Below, one piece after another: positions 15,867 through 25,193 of a DNA stretch of 64,000 nucleotides. The notes beneath the pieces were generated by a model that did not search any database, was not told where the DNA came from, and saw only the letters and a list, made by a program, of their open reading frames with translations. The position numbers and the translations under genes are program-made. Position 1 is the first letter of the stretch. The number at the start of each line of letters is the position of its first letter. Origin of the DNA: JAPLMW01 sp964619675 (lineage in GTDB: Bacteria > Planctomycetota > Phycisphaerae > Sedimentisphaerales > UBA12454); assembly GCA_964619675.1 (NCBI GenBank), contig CAZUEO010000003.1:1-64000 (forward strand), read 5' to 3'.

Positions 15867-17060
15867 ATGAAAAAACTATTACTTGTTTTAGAACTCGTCC
15901 TGATTGTGTTATTTTCAGCCAGTTGTCAAAAGCCCAGGAGGGTAGAGAAACTTGAAGAAAAGCCCCAGTACGACAGGCCTTTGCCGCCGGGCCAGCTTGC
16001 ACTGCGCAAAATTACGAATCCCGCTGATATTCCTGATTTTACGTTTGCCTGCTACGACCTGCTGAATCTTAAAAGTGCGGCAGCCAGGAGTCTTAATTAT
16101 CTGTCCAAACCTTCAAGCAAACAGTTTTATCCGTATGGCGATATAACTCACGAGCGTGCCGTTAACAGTCTCAAGGCATTTATCGAGCTGCTGGACAGCG
16201 GCCAGCGCGGCAGTCAGCTAAACGATACAATACGGCAGAAATTCGACGTTTATATCTCTGTCGGCTGTGATGACAGGGGGACCGTTCTTTTCACAGGTTA
16301 TTATACACCGATTTTTGACGGCTCTCTCAAACGCACTGATAAGTTTCAGTATCCTCTTTATAAGCAGCCGCCCGATCTTGTAAAAGGTCCCAAAGGTGAA
16401 ATTATCGGTCGCCGCGGCCCCGACGGCCAGATTGAGCCTTATCCTTCAAGAAAGATTCTTGAGGTTTCAGGTTCGCTGATGGGTCAGGAGCTGGTCTGGC
16501 TCGGCGATGCGTTTGAAGTTTATATCGCTCACGTTCAGGGCTCTGCGAAAATCAGGCTTGGCGACGGGAAACTTTACGGTGTTGGCTATGCCGCCAGCAA
16601 CGGCCATGATTACAAAAGCCTGGCCAAAATGATGGTCGAGCAGGGCAAAATCAGCGCTGAGGAGATGAGCTTATCTGCAATGATTGATTATTTCAGGAAA
16701 CATCCTGAAGAGATTGGTCCCTGCGCGCAGCTTAATCCACGTTTTGTATTTTTTATGGAACAAAAGGGTGAGCCTCGCGGCAGTTTGAACGAGGAGGTAA
16801 CGACGCTTAGGTCTATCGCGACGGACAAATCCATTTTCCCGCCCGCAGGCTTGACTTTTATATCGACTAAATTGCCTTTTGAAAAAGGCGGCGTAATTTC
16901 AGGAAGGCCTTACACAGGTTTTGCTCTTGACCAGGACACCGGCGGTGCAATTCGCGCGGCCGGCAGATGCGATGTCTATATGGGCGTCGGCGACAAGGCC
17001 GGCAAACTCGCAGGCCGTACATATCAGGAAGGCAGATTGTATTATCTGTTTATAAAGTAA
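15867..17060 (+). CDS. mltA: MltA-family membrane-bound lytic murein transglycosylase
   Basis: 397 residues from the ATG at 15867 (an upstream TTG at 15846 is less likely). A lipoprotein-type signal peptide ends FSASC, so the protein is probably lipid-anchored. The MltA domain contains VLFTGYYTPIFDGSLKRT, and the C-terminal 3D (Asp-Asp-Asp) domain reads GFALDQDTGGAIRAAGRCD followed by VYMGVG, which holds the catalytic aspartate. It cleaves peptidoglycan glycan strands to 1,6-anhydro products. Its presence shows that this planctomycete-like organism makes peptidoglycan, as does the rodA/ftsW gene at 21.2 kb. Confidence 0.93.
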   Translation: MKKLLLVLELVLIVLFSASCQKPRRVEKLEEKPQYDRPLPPGQLALRKITNPADIPDFTFACYDLLNLKSAAARSLNYLSKPSSKQFYPYGDITHERAVNSLKAFIELLDSGQRGSQLNDTIRQKFDVYISVGCDDRGTVLFTGYYTPIFDGSLKRTDKFQYPLYKQPPDLVKGPKGEIIGRRGPDGQIEPYPSRKILEVSGSLMGQELVWLGDAFEVYIAHVQGSAKIRLGDGKLYGVGYAASNGHDYKSLAKMMVEQGKISAEEMSLSAMIDYFRKHPEEIGPCAQLNPRFVFFMEQKGEPRGSLNEEVTTLRSIATDKSIFPPAGLTFISTKLPFEKGGVISGRPYTGFALDQDTGGAIRAAGRCDVYMGVGDKAGKLAGRTYQEGRLYYLFIK

Positions 17061-17135
17061 AATGGCAGATTATCGGTTTCTGCTTTTCTAAATCAGTCGT
17101 CATTTTGAGTTTATCTGTGTTCTCATGAGAGATTT

Positions 17136-17936
17136 TTACCGATAGTTTCCGCAAATTTCGGAAATCCGGCTGATAAAATCAAGAGTTTCTCGGCTGTTTA
17201 GAATGTAATATTGAGCATGGGATTTTACATTTCTTCCCACGAGAATGGTTAATCCTTTGGTTTTTAACGCTTTAAAAGCGTCTTCATCTGTTGAGTCATC
17301 GCCGATGTAAACGGGAATAAAGGGATTACTGCCGGGTGCAGGCAATCTTTGCAGAAGCCATAAAACGGCCTTGCCTTTATCCCATTTTACAGCAGGTCTT
17401 ATTTCAAGCACTTTTTTACCTGTTTTGGTTTTAATTTTGCCCGATTTGCGATAAGGGGCAGCAACTTCATAAAAGGAAGTCTTCACAATGGGAGCGTATT
17501 TCTTGTTTACTAATCGGTAATGGATGCTCAATGAGAGTCCTTTATCTTCCAGAAGAACACCTTTGATTCCAGAAAGTCTCTCGTTCAGCTTTTTCTTTAT
17601 TTTTTGCAGAATAATCCTGTAGTGTGGCGGAACCGGTGCTCTAAATTTGATATTAGGCCCTTCTATCTGCAGGCCGTGATTGCCGGCATAAATAATATTT
17701 TTCAAACCTGTCTTTTTTTTAATATCTTTCAGGCTCCTTCCGGTGATAATGACCGGGGTGCATTTTTTATTTTTAGATAGTCTCTTCAATAACTCTTTGA
17801 TTTTGGGCGGGATGACCGCTTTATCAGGACTTGCTGCGATTGGAGTTAAAGTGCCGTCGTAGTCGAGGAATAGCGCTATACGCTTGTTGCCGATCCGTTT
17901 TTTTACATAGCTCCAGCGTGCGAAAAGATGTCTCAT
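17136..17936 (-). CDS. otsB: Trehalose-6-phosphate phosphatase
   Basis: 266 residues, HAD superfamily. Motif I is ALFLDYDGTLTPIA near residue 24, with the nucleophile Asp. A cap with YAGNHGLQIEG follows, and motif IV is YIGDDSTDEDAFKAL near residue 215. It removes phosphate from trehalose-6-phosphate. It lies 12 bases after otsA on the same strand, so the two are one transcript and complete the trehalose pathway. Confidence 0.95.
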   Translation of the reverse strand: MRHLFARWSYVKKRIGNKRIALFLDYDGTLTPIAASPDKAVIPPKIKELLKRLSKNKKCTPVIITGRSLKDIKKKTGLKNIIYAGNHGLQIEGPNIKFRAPVPPHYRIILQKIKKKLNERLSGIKGVLLEDKGLSLSIHYRLVNKKYAPIVKTSFYEVAAPYRKSGKIKTKTGKKVLEIRPAVKWDKGKAVLWLLQRLPAPGSNPFIPVYIGDDSTDEDAFKALKTKGLTILVGRNVKSHAQYYILNSRETLDFISRISEICGNYR

Positions 17937-17948
17937 TACGGAGAACCT

Positions 17949-19427
17949 TTATTCCTTGAACTCAAAGTTCAGCAACTCTGATATGATTCTGCCGGCCCAT
18001 TGGAAAACATTGCTCTGCCGGATAGTTTGTCTCATTTTCGCAACTCGTTTTTTGCGTTCTTCTACCGGCATAATCAATGCTTCAAATAGGCCGTCGCTTG
18101 CCTGTTCACGGTCGTAGGGATTAATGAGCACGGCGCCGGTTAATTCTCTTGCCGCCCCGGTAAATTGGCTCAGGACAAGCATGCCCGTTTCGTCGGGACG
18201 GCTCGACAGAAACTCTTTAGCCACGAGGTTCATCCCGTCCTGCAGCGAGCTTACAATGCAAACATCGCCTATCCGGTAAAGCGCAACTGCTTCGGTGATG
18301 GACAGGTGTCGCCTGACTAAAATAATCGGCTGCCAGCCGTCAGTAGAGTGTTTCCAGTTTATCTGTTCAACCAGAGCATTGATTTCATCATTGAGGTCTT
18401 TATATCTCGGTATATGCAGTCGGCTCAGCTCTCCCATCTGCAGTAAAACAATCTTTTCTTTTAATTCAGGATGATTCTCAAGCAAACGGTCAATCGCCAG
18501 CAGTCTTTCAGGTATCCCTTTTGTATAATCTATTCTGTCAAGGCTGACCAGCACTTTAAGGCCGGCAAGCCCGAATTCTTCCATCAGGACCTGTTGTGCT
18601 TTTGCAGCTTCCGGTGAACCGGCGAGCCTGTTTATCTCTTCAAAATCAATGCTGATAGGATAAGCGCGAATCAGGGTATTATGTCCCCCGCAGACAACTG
18701 AAAGATGTTCACGGTTAATCCTGCTTTCTATCTCGCGGTCCATCGCATCTATGAAGTTAGTGCAGTGATACCGAATCTGAAAGCCCAGCAGGTCGTTTGC
18801 CAGCAGACCTTTCAGAATTTCTTTTTTTTGGGGACAGATTCGAAACGTCTCATAGCCCGGCCAGGGCACGTGCCAGAAATGTGCCGTGATTAACTGGTTC
18901 GAAGCCATCTCTTTCAGAAATTTCGCCATCAGGCACAAATGATAATCATGAATCCAGACAAGGGCTTTTCTGTCGCCTATTTCCTCTATTGCCGCTTTTG
19001 CAAACTTCTGATTGACCTGCACATAGTAGTCCCAGTCTTCCCTTCTGAATATCGGCCTTTGAAATGCCACATGGCACAAAGGCCAAAGCGCCTCGTTGGA
19101 ATATCCGTAATAGTAGCCCTTTTCCTCTTCCTTGTTGAGCCAGACCCGCTTTAAGGTATATGTGGGTTTCTCCGGCGGTACTTTTATTTTGCCATTGCTG
19201 TCCGAGACCCTGCGGTCTGCATTTCCGCTGCCGTAGGCCACCCACGTTCCGTTGCAGGCCTGCATAACCGGCTCGACCGCTGTGATAATCCCGCCCGGCC
19301 CGCGTTGGTATATAATTTTCGTCCCCTTGTATGTGTGAACGTACGGCTGCCTGTTGGAGATTACCATAAAAACGTAATCGCCCATCTTCTCCTTAACCAG
19401 CCGCTGTAAATCCTGACTCGTCCACAT
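17949..19427 (-). CDS. otsA: Trehalose-6-phosphate synthase (GT20)
   Basis: 492 residues. It has the GT20 pattern: VFMVISNRQPYVHTYKG and RGPGGIITAVEPVM at the N-terminus, WIHDYHLCLMAKFL, the acceptor-site region VSLDRIDYTKGIPERLLAID, and QDGMNLVAKEFLSSR near the C-terminus. It joins UDP-glucose and glucose-6-phosphate to trehalose-6-phosphate. The extra aromatic stretch KGYYYGYSNEALWPLCH is usual for this family. It lies 39 bases after the mechanosensitive channel gene and 12 bases before otsB. Confidence 0.95.
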   Translation of the reverse strand: MWTSQDLQRLVKEKMGDYVFMVISNRQPYVHTYKGTKIIYQRGPGGIITAVEPVMQACNGTWVAYGSGNADRRVSDSNGKIKVPPEKPTYTLKRVWLNKEEEKGYYYGYSNEALWPLCHVAFQRPIFRREDWDYYVQVNQKFAKAAIEEIGDRKALVWIHDYHLCLMAKFLKEMASNQLITAHFWHVPWPGYETFRICPQKKEILKGLLANDLLGFQIRYHCTNFIDAMDREIESRINREHLSVVCGGHNTLIRAYPISIDFEEINRLAGSPEAAKAQQVLMEEFGLAGLKVLVSLDRIDYTKGIPERLLAIDRLLENHPELKEKIVLLQMGELSRLHIPRYKDLNDEINALVEQINWKHSTDGWQPIILVRRHLSITEAVALYRIGDVCIVSSLQDGMNLVAKEFLSSRPDETGMLVLSQFTGAARELTGAVLINPYDREQASDGLFEALIMPVEERKKRVAKMRQTIRQSNVFQWAGRIISELLNFEFKE

Positions 19428-19466
19428 AACAAACTTGCCTTTCCCAGGCGAACTTTCCGTTACATA

Positions 19467-20531
19467 TTATCCCGCCTTCTCCTGGTCATAATTTAACGCG
19501 TGAATTGGATAAGGAATTACTATACCTTCCTTATCGTATCTTTCGTGCAGTCTTTTTACAAATTCATGCTTAACCAGATACTGGTCCACGAATTCTTTTG
19601 CCCTTAGGATTACCGTGAAGTTTATGCTGAAATCGTCGAACGTATGATACCTGATAAAAGGCTGAAATTCCGGCACACCGCCTTTGACTTCCTTCATTAC
19701 TTCGCCTGCGACCTGGCAGGTAACAGCCTCTACCTTTTTCAAATCGCTGGCGTAATGCACGCCCACGTTTACGAGCACCGCCATTTCCTTTTCAGGCAGG
19801 CAGTAATTGGTCGCAATTGCCTTGGTTAACTTATCATTCGGGATCAAAACCACGTTATTCGGCAGTGTTCTTATCTTGGTGGCTCGCCACGTAATATCGG
19901 TGACATATCCTTCCTCTCCCGAATCCAGCTTCACGTAATCACCCACCCTGATTTGCCTGCTCATCACGACATAGAAGCCCGCAAAAATATTGCCGAGCGT
20001 ATCCTGCAAAGCCAGGGCCACCGCAAGGCCGCCGACGCCCAGCGTGGCGATTATCGGTGTTATGGAGATGCCCAGCGTGTTAAGGATGATTAAAATCCCG
20101 ACGCCTAAGACTATAATCCTGGCGATATTCTGTGTAAGCGACGTTATCGGCAGGACCCCTTCGACTTTGGACGAATATTTTTTTATCAGCATAGCCGACA
20201 GGTTCATCAGAACCATCGTTACGGACAAAATACCCAGCGCCAGTAGTATTTTCCCGACGATACGAACAATATTTGGCGGCAGTTTTGAAACCTCCAGTCC
20301 CAGATAGATGCCCAGCATCAGGAACCATATTACAAACGGCCCTCTGATAGCGGAGGCTATCGCATCGCTTATCTTCGCTTTGTCGTCTTTGAAAAGGCGC
20401 GCGAGCTGCGAAAAAACGATTTTCCTGACGATGCACCCGACCACTAAAGTCGCGAGGACCACTGATGCCGGCAATACCGCCGCCCAAAGGTACGATGTAA
20501 ATTTACTGATTGTCTTTAGAATCATATCCAT
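19467..20531 (-). CDS. mscS: MscS-type mechanosensitive channel
   Basis: About 354 residues from the ATG at 20531, which stands seven bases after GAGGAAT; an upstream GTG at 20546 and ATG at 20537 are too close to that site. N-terminal membrane helices lead to the pore helix and beta domain GVGGLAVALALQDTLGNIFA, then RVGDYVKLDSGEEGYVTDI and the cytoplasmic domain. It releases small solutes when membrane tension rises. It precedes otsA and otsB, so solute synthesis and emergency release may share a transcript. Confidence 0.93.
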   Translation of the reverse strand: MDMILKTISKFTSYLWAAVLPASVVLATLVVGCIVRKIVFSQLARLFKDDKAKISDAIASAIRGPFVIWFLMLGIYLGLEVSKLPPNIVRIVGKILLALGILSVTMVLMNLSAMLIKKYSSKVEGVLPITSLTQNIARIIVLGVGILIILNTLGISITPIIATLGVGGLAVALALQDTLGNIFAGFYVVMSRQIRVGDYVKLDSGEEGYVTDITWRATKIRTLPNNVVLIPNDKLTKAIATNYCLPEKEMAVLVNVGVHYASDLKKVEAVTCQVAGEVMKEVKGGVPEFQPFIRYHTFDDFSINFTVILRAKEFVDQYLVKHEFVKRLHERYDKEGIVIPYPIHALNYDQEKAG

Positions 20532-20632
20532 AACCATATTCCTCACGCCAAACTACACGGTACAGAAAAACAAATACACAATCTGTATCCTGTCAGTTTA
20601 ACACCGTAGTTAAACAATCGCAATCGGTAATT

Positions 20633-20980
20633 CTAATTATTTATAACCAGATAGTTTATCGCGTGCGAGGCCGTCCACACAATCATCGAGCATATCAGAA
20701 GAACAACAGCGTATTTTCGCCACGGGCCTGTCGAAACAGGCTTGTCCGCAACGGCTGAATCGCCCCAAAGTTTTATATCCAGATACCTGGCGAAAGCAAG
20801 AGCTGCCGCCGTGCACCAGAAAACTATATCAGCGGTATGAAATACTTCGCCTTTGTGCCGGAGGATGTATATGGCCGTAAAAAGCAGAATCACGTTGCCG
20901 ACAAGTGCCCAGAAAACTCTTACAAGCAAGCTGAATATACTGTCATATTTCTCAACTGGCTGGTCATTTTTTTTGGACAT
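20633..20980 (-). CDS. Small membrane protein
   Basis: 115 residues from the ATG at 20980, which follows AGGAGACGGAGT; the longer frame to 21043 lacks a ribosome site. Three hydrophobic segments lie at about 20-40, 47-65 and 88-108, with a basic start (MSKKNDQPVEKYD). No family was recognised. It lies about 100 bases upstream of mscS on the same strand and could be the first gene of the mscS-otsA-otsB group. Confidence 0.6.
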   Translation of the reverse strand: MSKKNDQPVEKYDSIFSLLVRVFWALVGNVILLFTAIYILRHKGEVFHTADIVFWCTAAALAFARYLDIKLWGDSAVADKPVSTGPWRKYAVVLLICSMIVWTASHAINYLVINN

Positions 20981-21215
20981 ACTCCGTCTCCTAAAAAATC
21001 GCTGTATTCGATTAATTAGATGGCGGCCCGACCACCTCGACATACCTGCAAGACCGTTACGGGTCCTGCACCCTTTGACAATGTATTGTAATGAAACTAC
21101 TAGTCGGTGTCAAAAATTTTATAATCATTTCAGTCTTTAAGCTTTTCTTTGCATTCGATACTCGACATTCTTTCGCCTTTTACTTTTTTTCTTTTTTGTT
21201 ATCATTTGTTTTATT

Positions 21216-22448
21216 ATGTTCGACATTTTTGAATTTTTAAGGGGCAGGCTGCTTGTAACAAGACTGTTGCTGTTGACTTCTGCGGCCGGTCTTGTCGTTA
21301 TTGGCGTAATGATGATTTACGCCTCCGGCAACCCGGCCGAGAGCGATATTGAGCAGTCAGGTGCAGCCGCCAGTTTGTGGCACAAGCAGTTGATTTTTGC
21401 CGCCATTGGTTTCATCGGTTTTCTTATTATGAATTCCTTTAACTATCGCAGGCTCGGGCCTGCGAGTTTTTGGCTTTACGCCGCGATAATTATTTTGCTG
21501 GGCATTTTGCTGTTGGACAGGTTCGTGGATTTGCCTTTTGTGCCGTTGAAGAAGGGTTCTCGCCGGTGGATTGCGATAGGAACGCTGACGCAGTTTCAGC
21601 CTTCGGAATTTTTCAAGCTGATTTACGTAATAGCTTTTGCCTGGCACTTGCGCTACAGGAGCAACTATCGTAATTTTTCGACGCTTCTGCCGCCGTTCAT
21701 TCTGACTTTTCTGCCGATGATGTTGATTTTGCTTGAGCCTGATTTAGGGACGGTCTTGCTGATTATGCCGGTGTTTTTGTCGATGTTATTCATTGCGGGC
21801 GCAAAGGTTAAGCATCTGCTTGCGATAGTTGTTCTTGCTGCTGTTGTGTTTCCCGTTCTTTGGCTACAGATGCACGATTATCAGCGGATGCGGATAAGTT
21901 CGGTGCTTTTGCAGAACAAAGTTGACGGCAGCGAAAGCTGGCTGCGGCAGCAGGCACAAAAGCACTCCCGGCTTGCGAAAGTTCTCGGGGTCGGCACGGA
22001 GGGAATGGGCAACTGGGAAATCGGCGGAGGCTATCAGCTTATGCGTTCCAAGCTCGCGATAGCCTCAGGCGGCCTTTACGGCCAGGGTTTTCGCGAAGGG
22101 CCGTTTATCAAATATAAATTTTTGCCGGAAAGGCACAACGATTTTATTTTCGCACTTATCTGTCATCAATGGGGTTTTGCGGGTGCAGTATTAGTGATGG
22201 CTCTATATGCCCTGTTAATAACCTGTACCATCGAGATAGCGGGCGCAAGTTTTGACGTGTTCGGAGGTTACATCGCGGCAGGAATCGCGGCAGTCTTCGC
22301 TATACAGGTAATCGTCAACGTCGGTATGACAATCGGCCTTATGCCCATAACCGGCATTACGTTGCCGCTGGTAAGTTACGGCGGCTCGAGCCTTTTGGTA
22401 AATATCGTATCATTAGGACTGCTTAATAATATCGCCAGAAGAAGCTAA
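21216..22448 (+). CDS. rodA: SEDS-family peptidoglycan polymerase (RodA/FtsW)
   Basis: 410 residues, about ten membrane helices. Diagnostic stretches are SRRWIAIGTLTQFQPSEFFK, LLEPDLGTVLLIM (with the catalytic Asp), FLPERHNDFIFALICHQWG, and GITLPLVSYGGSSLLVNI. SEDS proteins polymerise lipid II together with a class B penicillin-binding protein. With no mreC/mrdA or fts genes beside it, RodA and FtsW cannot be told apart from this sequence; the symbol is provisional. The last 36 bases overlap the convergent ASCH gene. Confidence 0.88.
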   Translation: MFDIFEFLRGRLLVTRLLLLTSAAGLVVIGVMMIYASGNPAESDIEQSGAAASLWHKQLIFAAIGFIGFLIMNSFNYRRLGPASFWLYAAIIILLGILLLDRFVDLPFVPLKKGSRRWIAIGTLTQFQPSEFFKLIYVIAFAWHLRYRSNYRNFSTLLPPFILTFLPMMLILLEPDLGTVLLIMPVFLSMLFIAGAKVKHLLAIVVLAAVVFPVLWLQMHDYQRMRISSVLLQNKVDGSESWLRQQAQKHSRLAKVLGVGTEGMGNWEIGGGYQLMRSKLAIASGGLYGQGFREGPFIKYKFLPERHNDFIFALICHQWGFAGAVLVMALYALLITCTIEIAGASFDVFGGYIAAGIAAVFAIQVIVNVGMTIGLMPITGITLPLVSYGGSSLLVNIVSLGLLNNIARRS

Positions 22449-22856
22449 AAGGCCGAAATCGTTGGGCTTTTTCAAGACCACCCAGGCTCGCCAGTCCTTT
22501 TTGTAAATCCATACAGGTGCAATACTTTTAACATTTTTAAGCCAGCATAGAACTGCAAATTTACAGTCGGATTTAAACTTCCAAAATTCATCATCGCCGC
22601 CGATTAAATGATTGTATTGAGCTTTTAATTGGGCGATTTTGGCAGGGTTGAGGTTGCTAATCTGTTTAAGGGCAGCTATTTGTGCGACAGCGCAAACGGG
22701 GCCGCAGGACTGTTTCAAGACCAATGTATCGCCGACAGAGACGCAGCCAAATGGCGGGACGGCAGACTTGAGAAGGCGCAGCTCTATTTTCTTGCTGCCA
22801 TCAAGAATTTTATCGAGATAATGCTTTTTTAAAATGGCAAGGTGCAAGTTCGGCAT
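22413..22856 (-). CDS. ASCH/PUA-like domain protein
   Basis: 147 residues. The start HLAILKKHYLDKILDGSKKI followed by ELRL is the ASCH signature (small ligand- or RNA-binding fold related to PUA), and GCVSVGDTLVLKQS with later VWIYKKDWRAWVVL fits the rest of the barrel. ASCH proteins are thought to bind RNA or modified nucleotides; some are nucleases or amidohydrolases. It overlaps the 3' end of rodA tail-to-tail by 36 bases. Family call by motif; function not known. Confidence 0.7.
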   Translation of the reverse strand: MPNLHLAILKKHYLDKILDGSKKIELRLLKSAVPPFGCVSVGDTLVLKQSCGPVCAVAQIAALKQISNLNPAKIAQLKAQYNHLIGGDDEFWKFKSDCKFAVLCWLKNVKSIAPVWIYKKDWRAWVVLKKPNDFGLLASSGDIIKQS

Positions 22857-22978
22857 AAATGAAAAATAGCTTGTGCCGCACTTGATCGCAAATCAATTTT
22901 TTTAAGAAGGAAATTGACCTCGCACCTAATTGTATCCACATAATAAAAAAGATGCAGGATTGACCAAATCTATCTGTT

Positions 22979-23022
22979 CTGTTATCGTAACAGTTTGGTG
23001 TCAGTTTAGTGTCAAACTGTTA
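22979..23022 (+). promoter_or_regulatory. Overlapping inverted repeats before the ABC exporter gene
   Basis: CTGTTA-TCG-TAACAG (22979-22993) is a perfect palindrome. Its right half also pairs perfectly with a later sequence: TAACAGTTTG (22988-22997) with CAAACTGTTA (23013-23022). Only one of the two stems can form at a time. The end of the array is 20 bases from the TTG start of the transporter gene. It is either a regulator binding site or a switching leader hairpin. Confidence 0.5.
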
Positions 23023-23042
23023 ATATATCTGGAGTTAATGGA

Positions 23043-25175
23043 TTGAGGTCATTTTTACGGATATTCGCGTATATCAGGCCGCAATGGCCGAGGGTTATCC
23101 TTATCGTTCTGCTTGCTGTGCTGATTGGCGTGCTGTTCTCAATCAGCTTTGCGACGATTTTGCCGCTCTTGAAGGTTATGATGGGCGAAGAAGGTCTGGG
23201 TGGCTGGGCTGACAGAAAGGTCTGCCAATGGCGGTACGGCGTTGAGTTTTACGTGCCTGAAACTGCGGATTTCACCAGCGCAGGCACAAGGGATATTGCA
23301 TATTACCTTCTCGTTACGGCAGTGAAAGAAGATAGCCCTGCTTTTAAGGCGGGCATAAGAAGGGAAGACAGGATTACCGATGTGGGGATTCAGCATGGCA
23401 GGGTCCTTGCCTCGGAAATACTTCGCAAACTTGCAACGGCTGGCGGCGAGCAAAATCTGAAATTGCAGATAGTGCGGATGGACGCAACAGGTCAGCTTAA
23501 TCCGGTGGAACTTGAAATGAATCCCGGCATCAAACAGGCTTATGTCAGTTATGTTCAACGGCTGGCAGATTTTGTGCCGCGGGAGCAAAGCAAGCAGGCC
23601 AAGCAGAAAACCGTTATAATGATTATTCTTGCTATGGTGGTGGTTACGGTAGTGCGGTGCTCTGCCGGTTTTTCGCAGGAGTATCTGGCAAATAAGGTGG
23701 TTCAGACAGCGGTTACAAAGTTGCGGACGGATGTATTTTCGCATTCAATGGAGCTGCCGCTGGGGTTCTTTTCGAGCGAAGGCACGAGTGATACGACCAG
23801 CAGGCTGATTAACGATATCGCTGCGATAAGCAAAGGTGTTACAATCCTTTTGCACAAAGCACTTTGCGAGCCGTTAAAGGCGCTGGGAACGCTTGCTTGC
23901 GCCTGGCTTATAAGCTGGCAGCTTACGCTCGTATTTTTGGCTTGTGCGCCTGCGACGATAGGACTTGGCGTTGTTTTGGGCAGGAAGATAAAGAAGGCTA
24001 CCAAAAAGGCGCTTTTGAGCAGTGCGCAGATACTGGGCAAGATCGAGGAAGCGATGGGTGCGATAGCGGTTGTGAAGGTTTATAACCGTCAGGATTACGA
24101 GCGCGAGGTTTTTAGCAGTGTCAACAGGACGTATCTTCGGAGGGTGCTTCGTGGCGCAAAGATTGACGCGGCAACCGGCCCGATAATGGAAGCGCTTGGT
24201 ATGTTTGCAGGCTCAGCCGCTCTTATACTGGGCGTCTATTGGGTTACGAGCTCGCGGATGGATTCCAGCGCGTTTTTTACGCTGCTTGTTATGCTGGGAG
24301 CTACGGCTGAGTCAATGAGAAAGACCAGCGATGTCTGGAACAAAGTGCAGAAAGGCAGCGCTGCTGCAGAAAGGATTTTCGCCGTTGTCGATATGCCTGT
24401 CGAGCCTGAAAAAGAAAATGCCGTAACAATCGGGGCACTCAAGAAACAAATTGAATTCAGGAATGTGTCATTTTCGTATCCTAAAAGCGATAGAAATGTC
24501 CTGCGGAATCTGAACCTTACTATTGATGCAGGCCAGACAGTCGCTGTCGTCGGGCCGAACGGGTCAGGCAAAACAACACTGGTAAATCTCATGCCGAGAT
24601 TTTATGACCCGCAGGAAGGACAGGTGTGTATCGATGGTATCGACGTCAGAGATATGAGCCTGAAAAGCCTTAGAAGTCAGATAAGCATGGTCAGTCAGCA
24701 GGTTGTTACATTTAACGATACTGTTGCCGTAAATATCGGTTACGGCAAGGCAAATGCGGGTATGGATGAGATTATAACCGCTGCAAAAATGGCGTATGCA
24801 CATGAATTTGTCGAGCCATTGACGGCCGGTTACAATACGGTTATCGGTGAACACGGTACGGGTTTCAGCGGCGGACAACTGCAGAGAATTATAATCGCAA
24901 GAGCAATACTGAAGAATCCATCCATCCTTGTCTTCGATGAGGCGATGAGTCAGGTCGATGCGGACAGCGAAGCAAAAATACACGAGGCACTTGCCAAAAT
25001 TATGAAAGACAGGACCTGCTTTATAATAGCACACAGGTTCAGTACGGTGATATCTGCGGACAGAATCGTAGTAATGAATTACGGCAGAATTGTCGCACAG
25101 GGCACCCATGAGGAACTTGCCAAAGATTGCAGCTTATATAAAAGCCTGTATGAAACACAATTGATTGTAACCTGA
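23043..25175 (+). CDS. MsbA-type ABC exporter with PDZ-like domain in a periplasmic loop
   Basis: 710 residues, about 120 longer than usual MsbA-type half-transporters. Helix 1 (about 17-45) is followed by an insert to about residue 190. That insert contains a PDZ-like fold (VKEDSPAFKAGIRREDRITD, ASEILRKLATAGGEQNLKLQ, then VELEM). Helices 2-6 follow. The ATPase has Walker A GPNGSGKTT (about 504), Q-loop VSQQ, signature FSGGQLQRI (about 607) and Walker B SILVFDEA, with the less common D-loop SQVD. Exporters of this class flip lipid-linked substrates. The start is TTG, nine bases after GGAG. It opens the polysaccharide locus, 18 bases before a glycosyltransferase, so a glycolipid substrate is likely. 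Confidence 0.88.
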   Translation: MRSFLRIFAYIRPQWPRVILIVLLAVLIGVLFSISFATILPLLKVMMGEEGLGGWADRKVCQWRYGVEFYVPETADFTSAGTRDIAYYLLVTAVKEDSPAFKAGIRREDRITDVGIQHGRVLASEILRKLATAGGEQNLKLQIVRMDATGQLNPVELEMNPGIKQAYVSYVQRLADFVPREQSKQAKQKTVIMIILAMVVVTVVRCSAGFSQEYLANKVVQTAVTKLRTDVFSHSMELPLGFFSSEGTSDTTSRLINDIAAISKGVTILLHKALCEPLKALGTLACAWLISWQLTLVFLACAPATIGLGVVLGRKIKKATKKALLSSAQILGKIEEAMGAIAVVKVYNRQDYEREVFSSVNRTYLRRVLRGAKIDAATGPIMEALGMFAGSAALILGVYWVTSSRMDSSAFFTLLVMLGATAESMRKTSDVWNKVQKGSAAAERIFAVVDMPVEPEKENAVTIGALKKQIEFRNVSFSYPKSDRNVLRNLNLTIDAGQTVAVVGPNGSGKTTLVNLMPRFYDPQEGQVCIDGIDVRDMSLKSLRSQISMVSQQVVTFNDTVAVNIGYGKANAGMDEIITAAKMAYAHEFVEPLTAGYNTVIGEHGTGFSGGQLQRIIIARAILKNPSILVFDEAMSQVDADSEAKIHEALAKIMKDRTCFIIAHRFSTVISADRIVVMNYGRIVAQGTHEELAKDCSLYKSLYETQLIVT

Positions 25176-25193
25176 TTTGCGGCGGGGTCAGCG

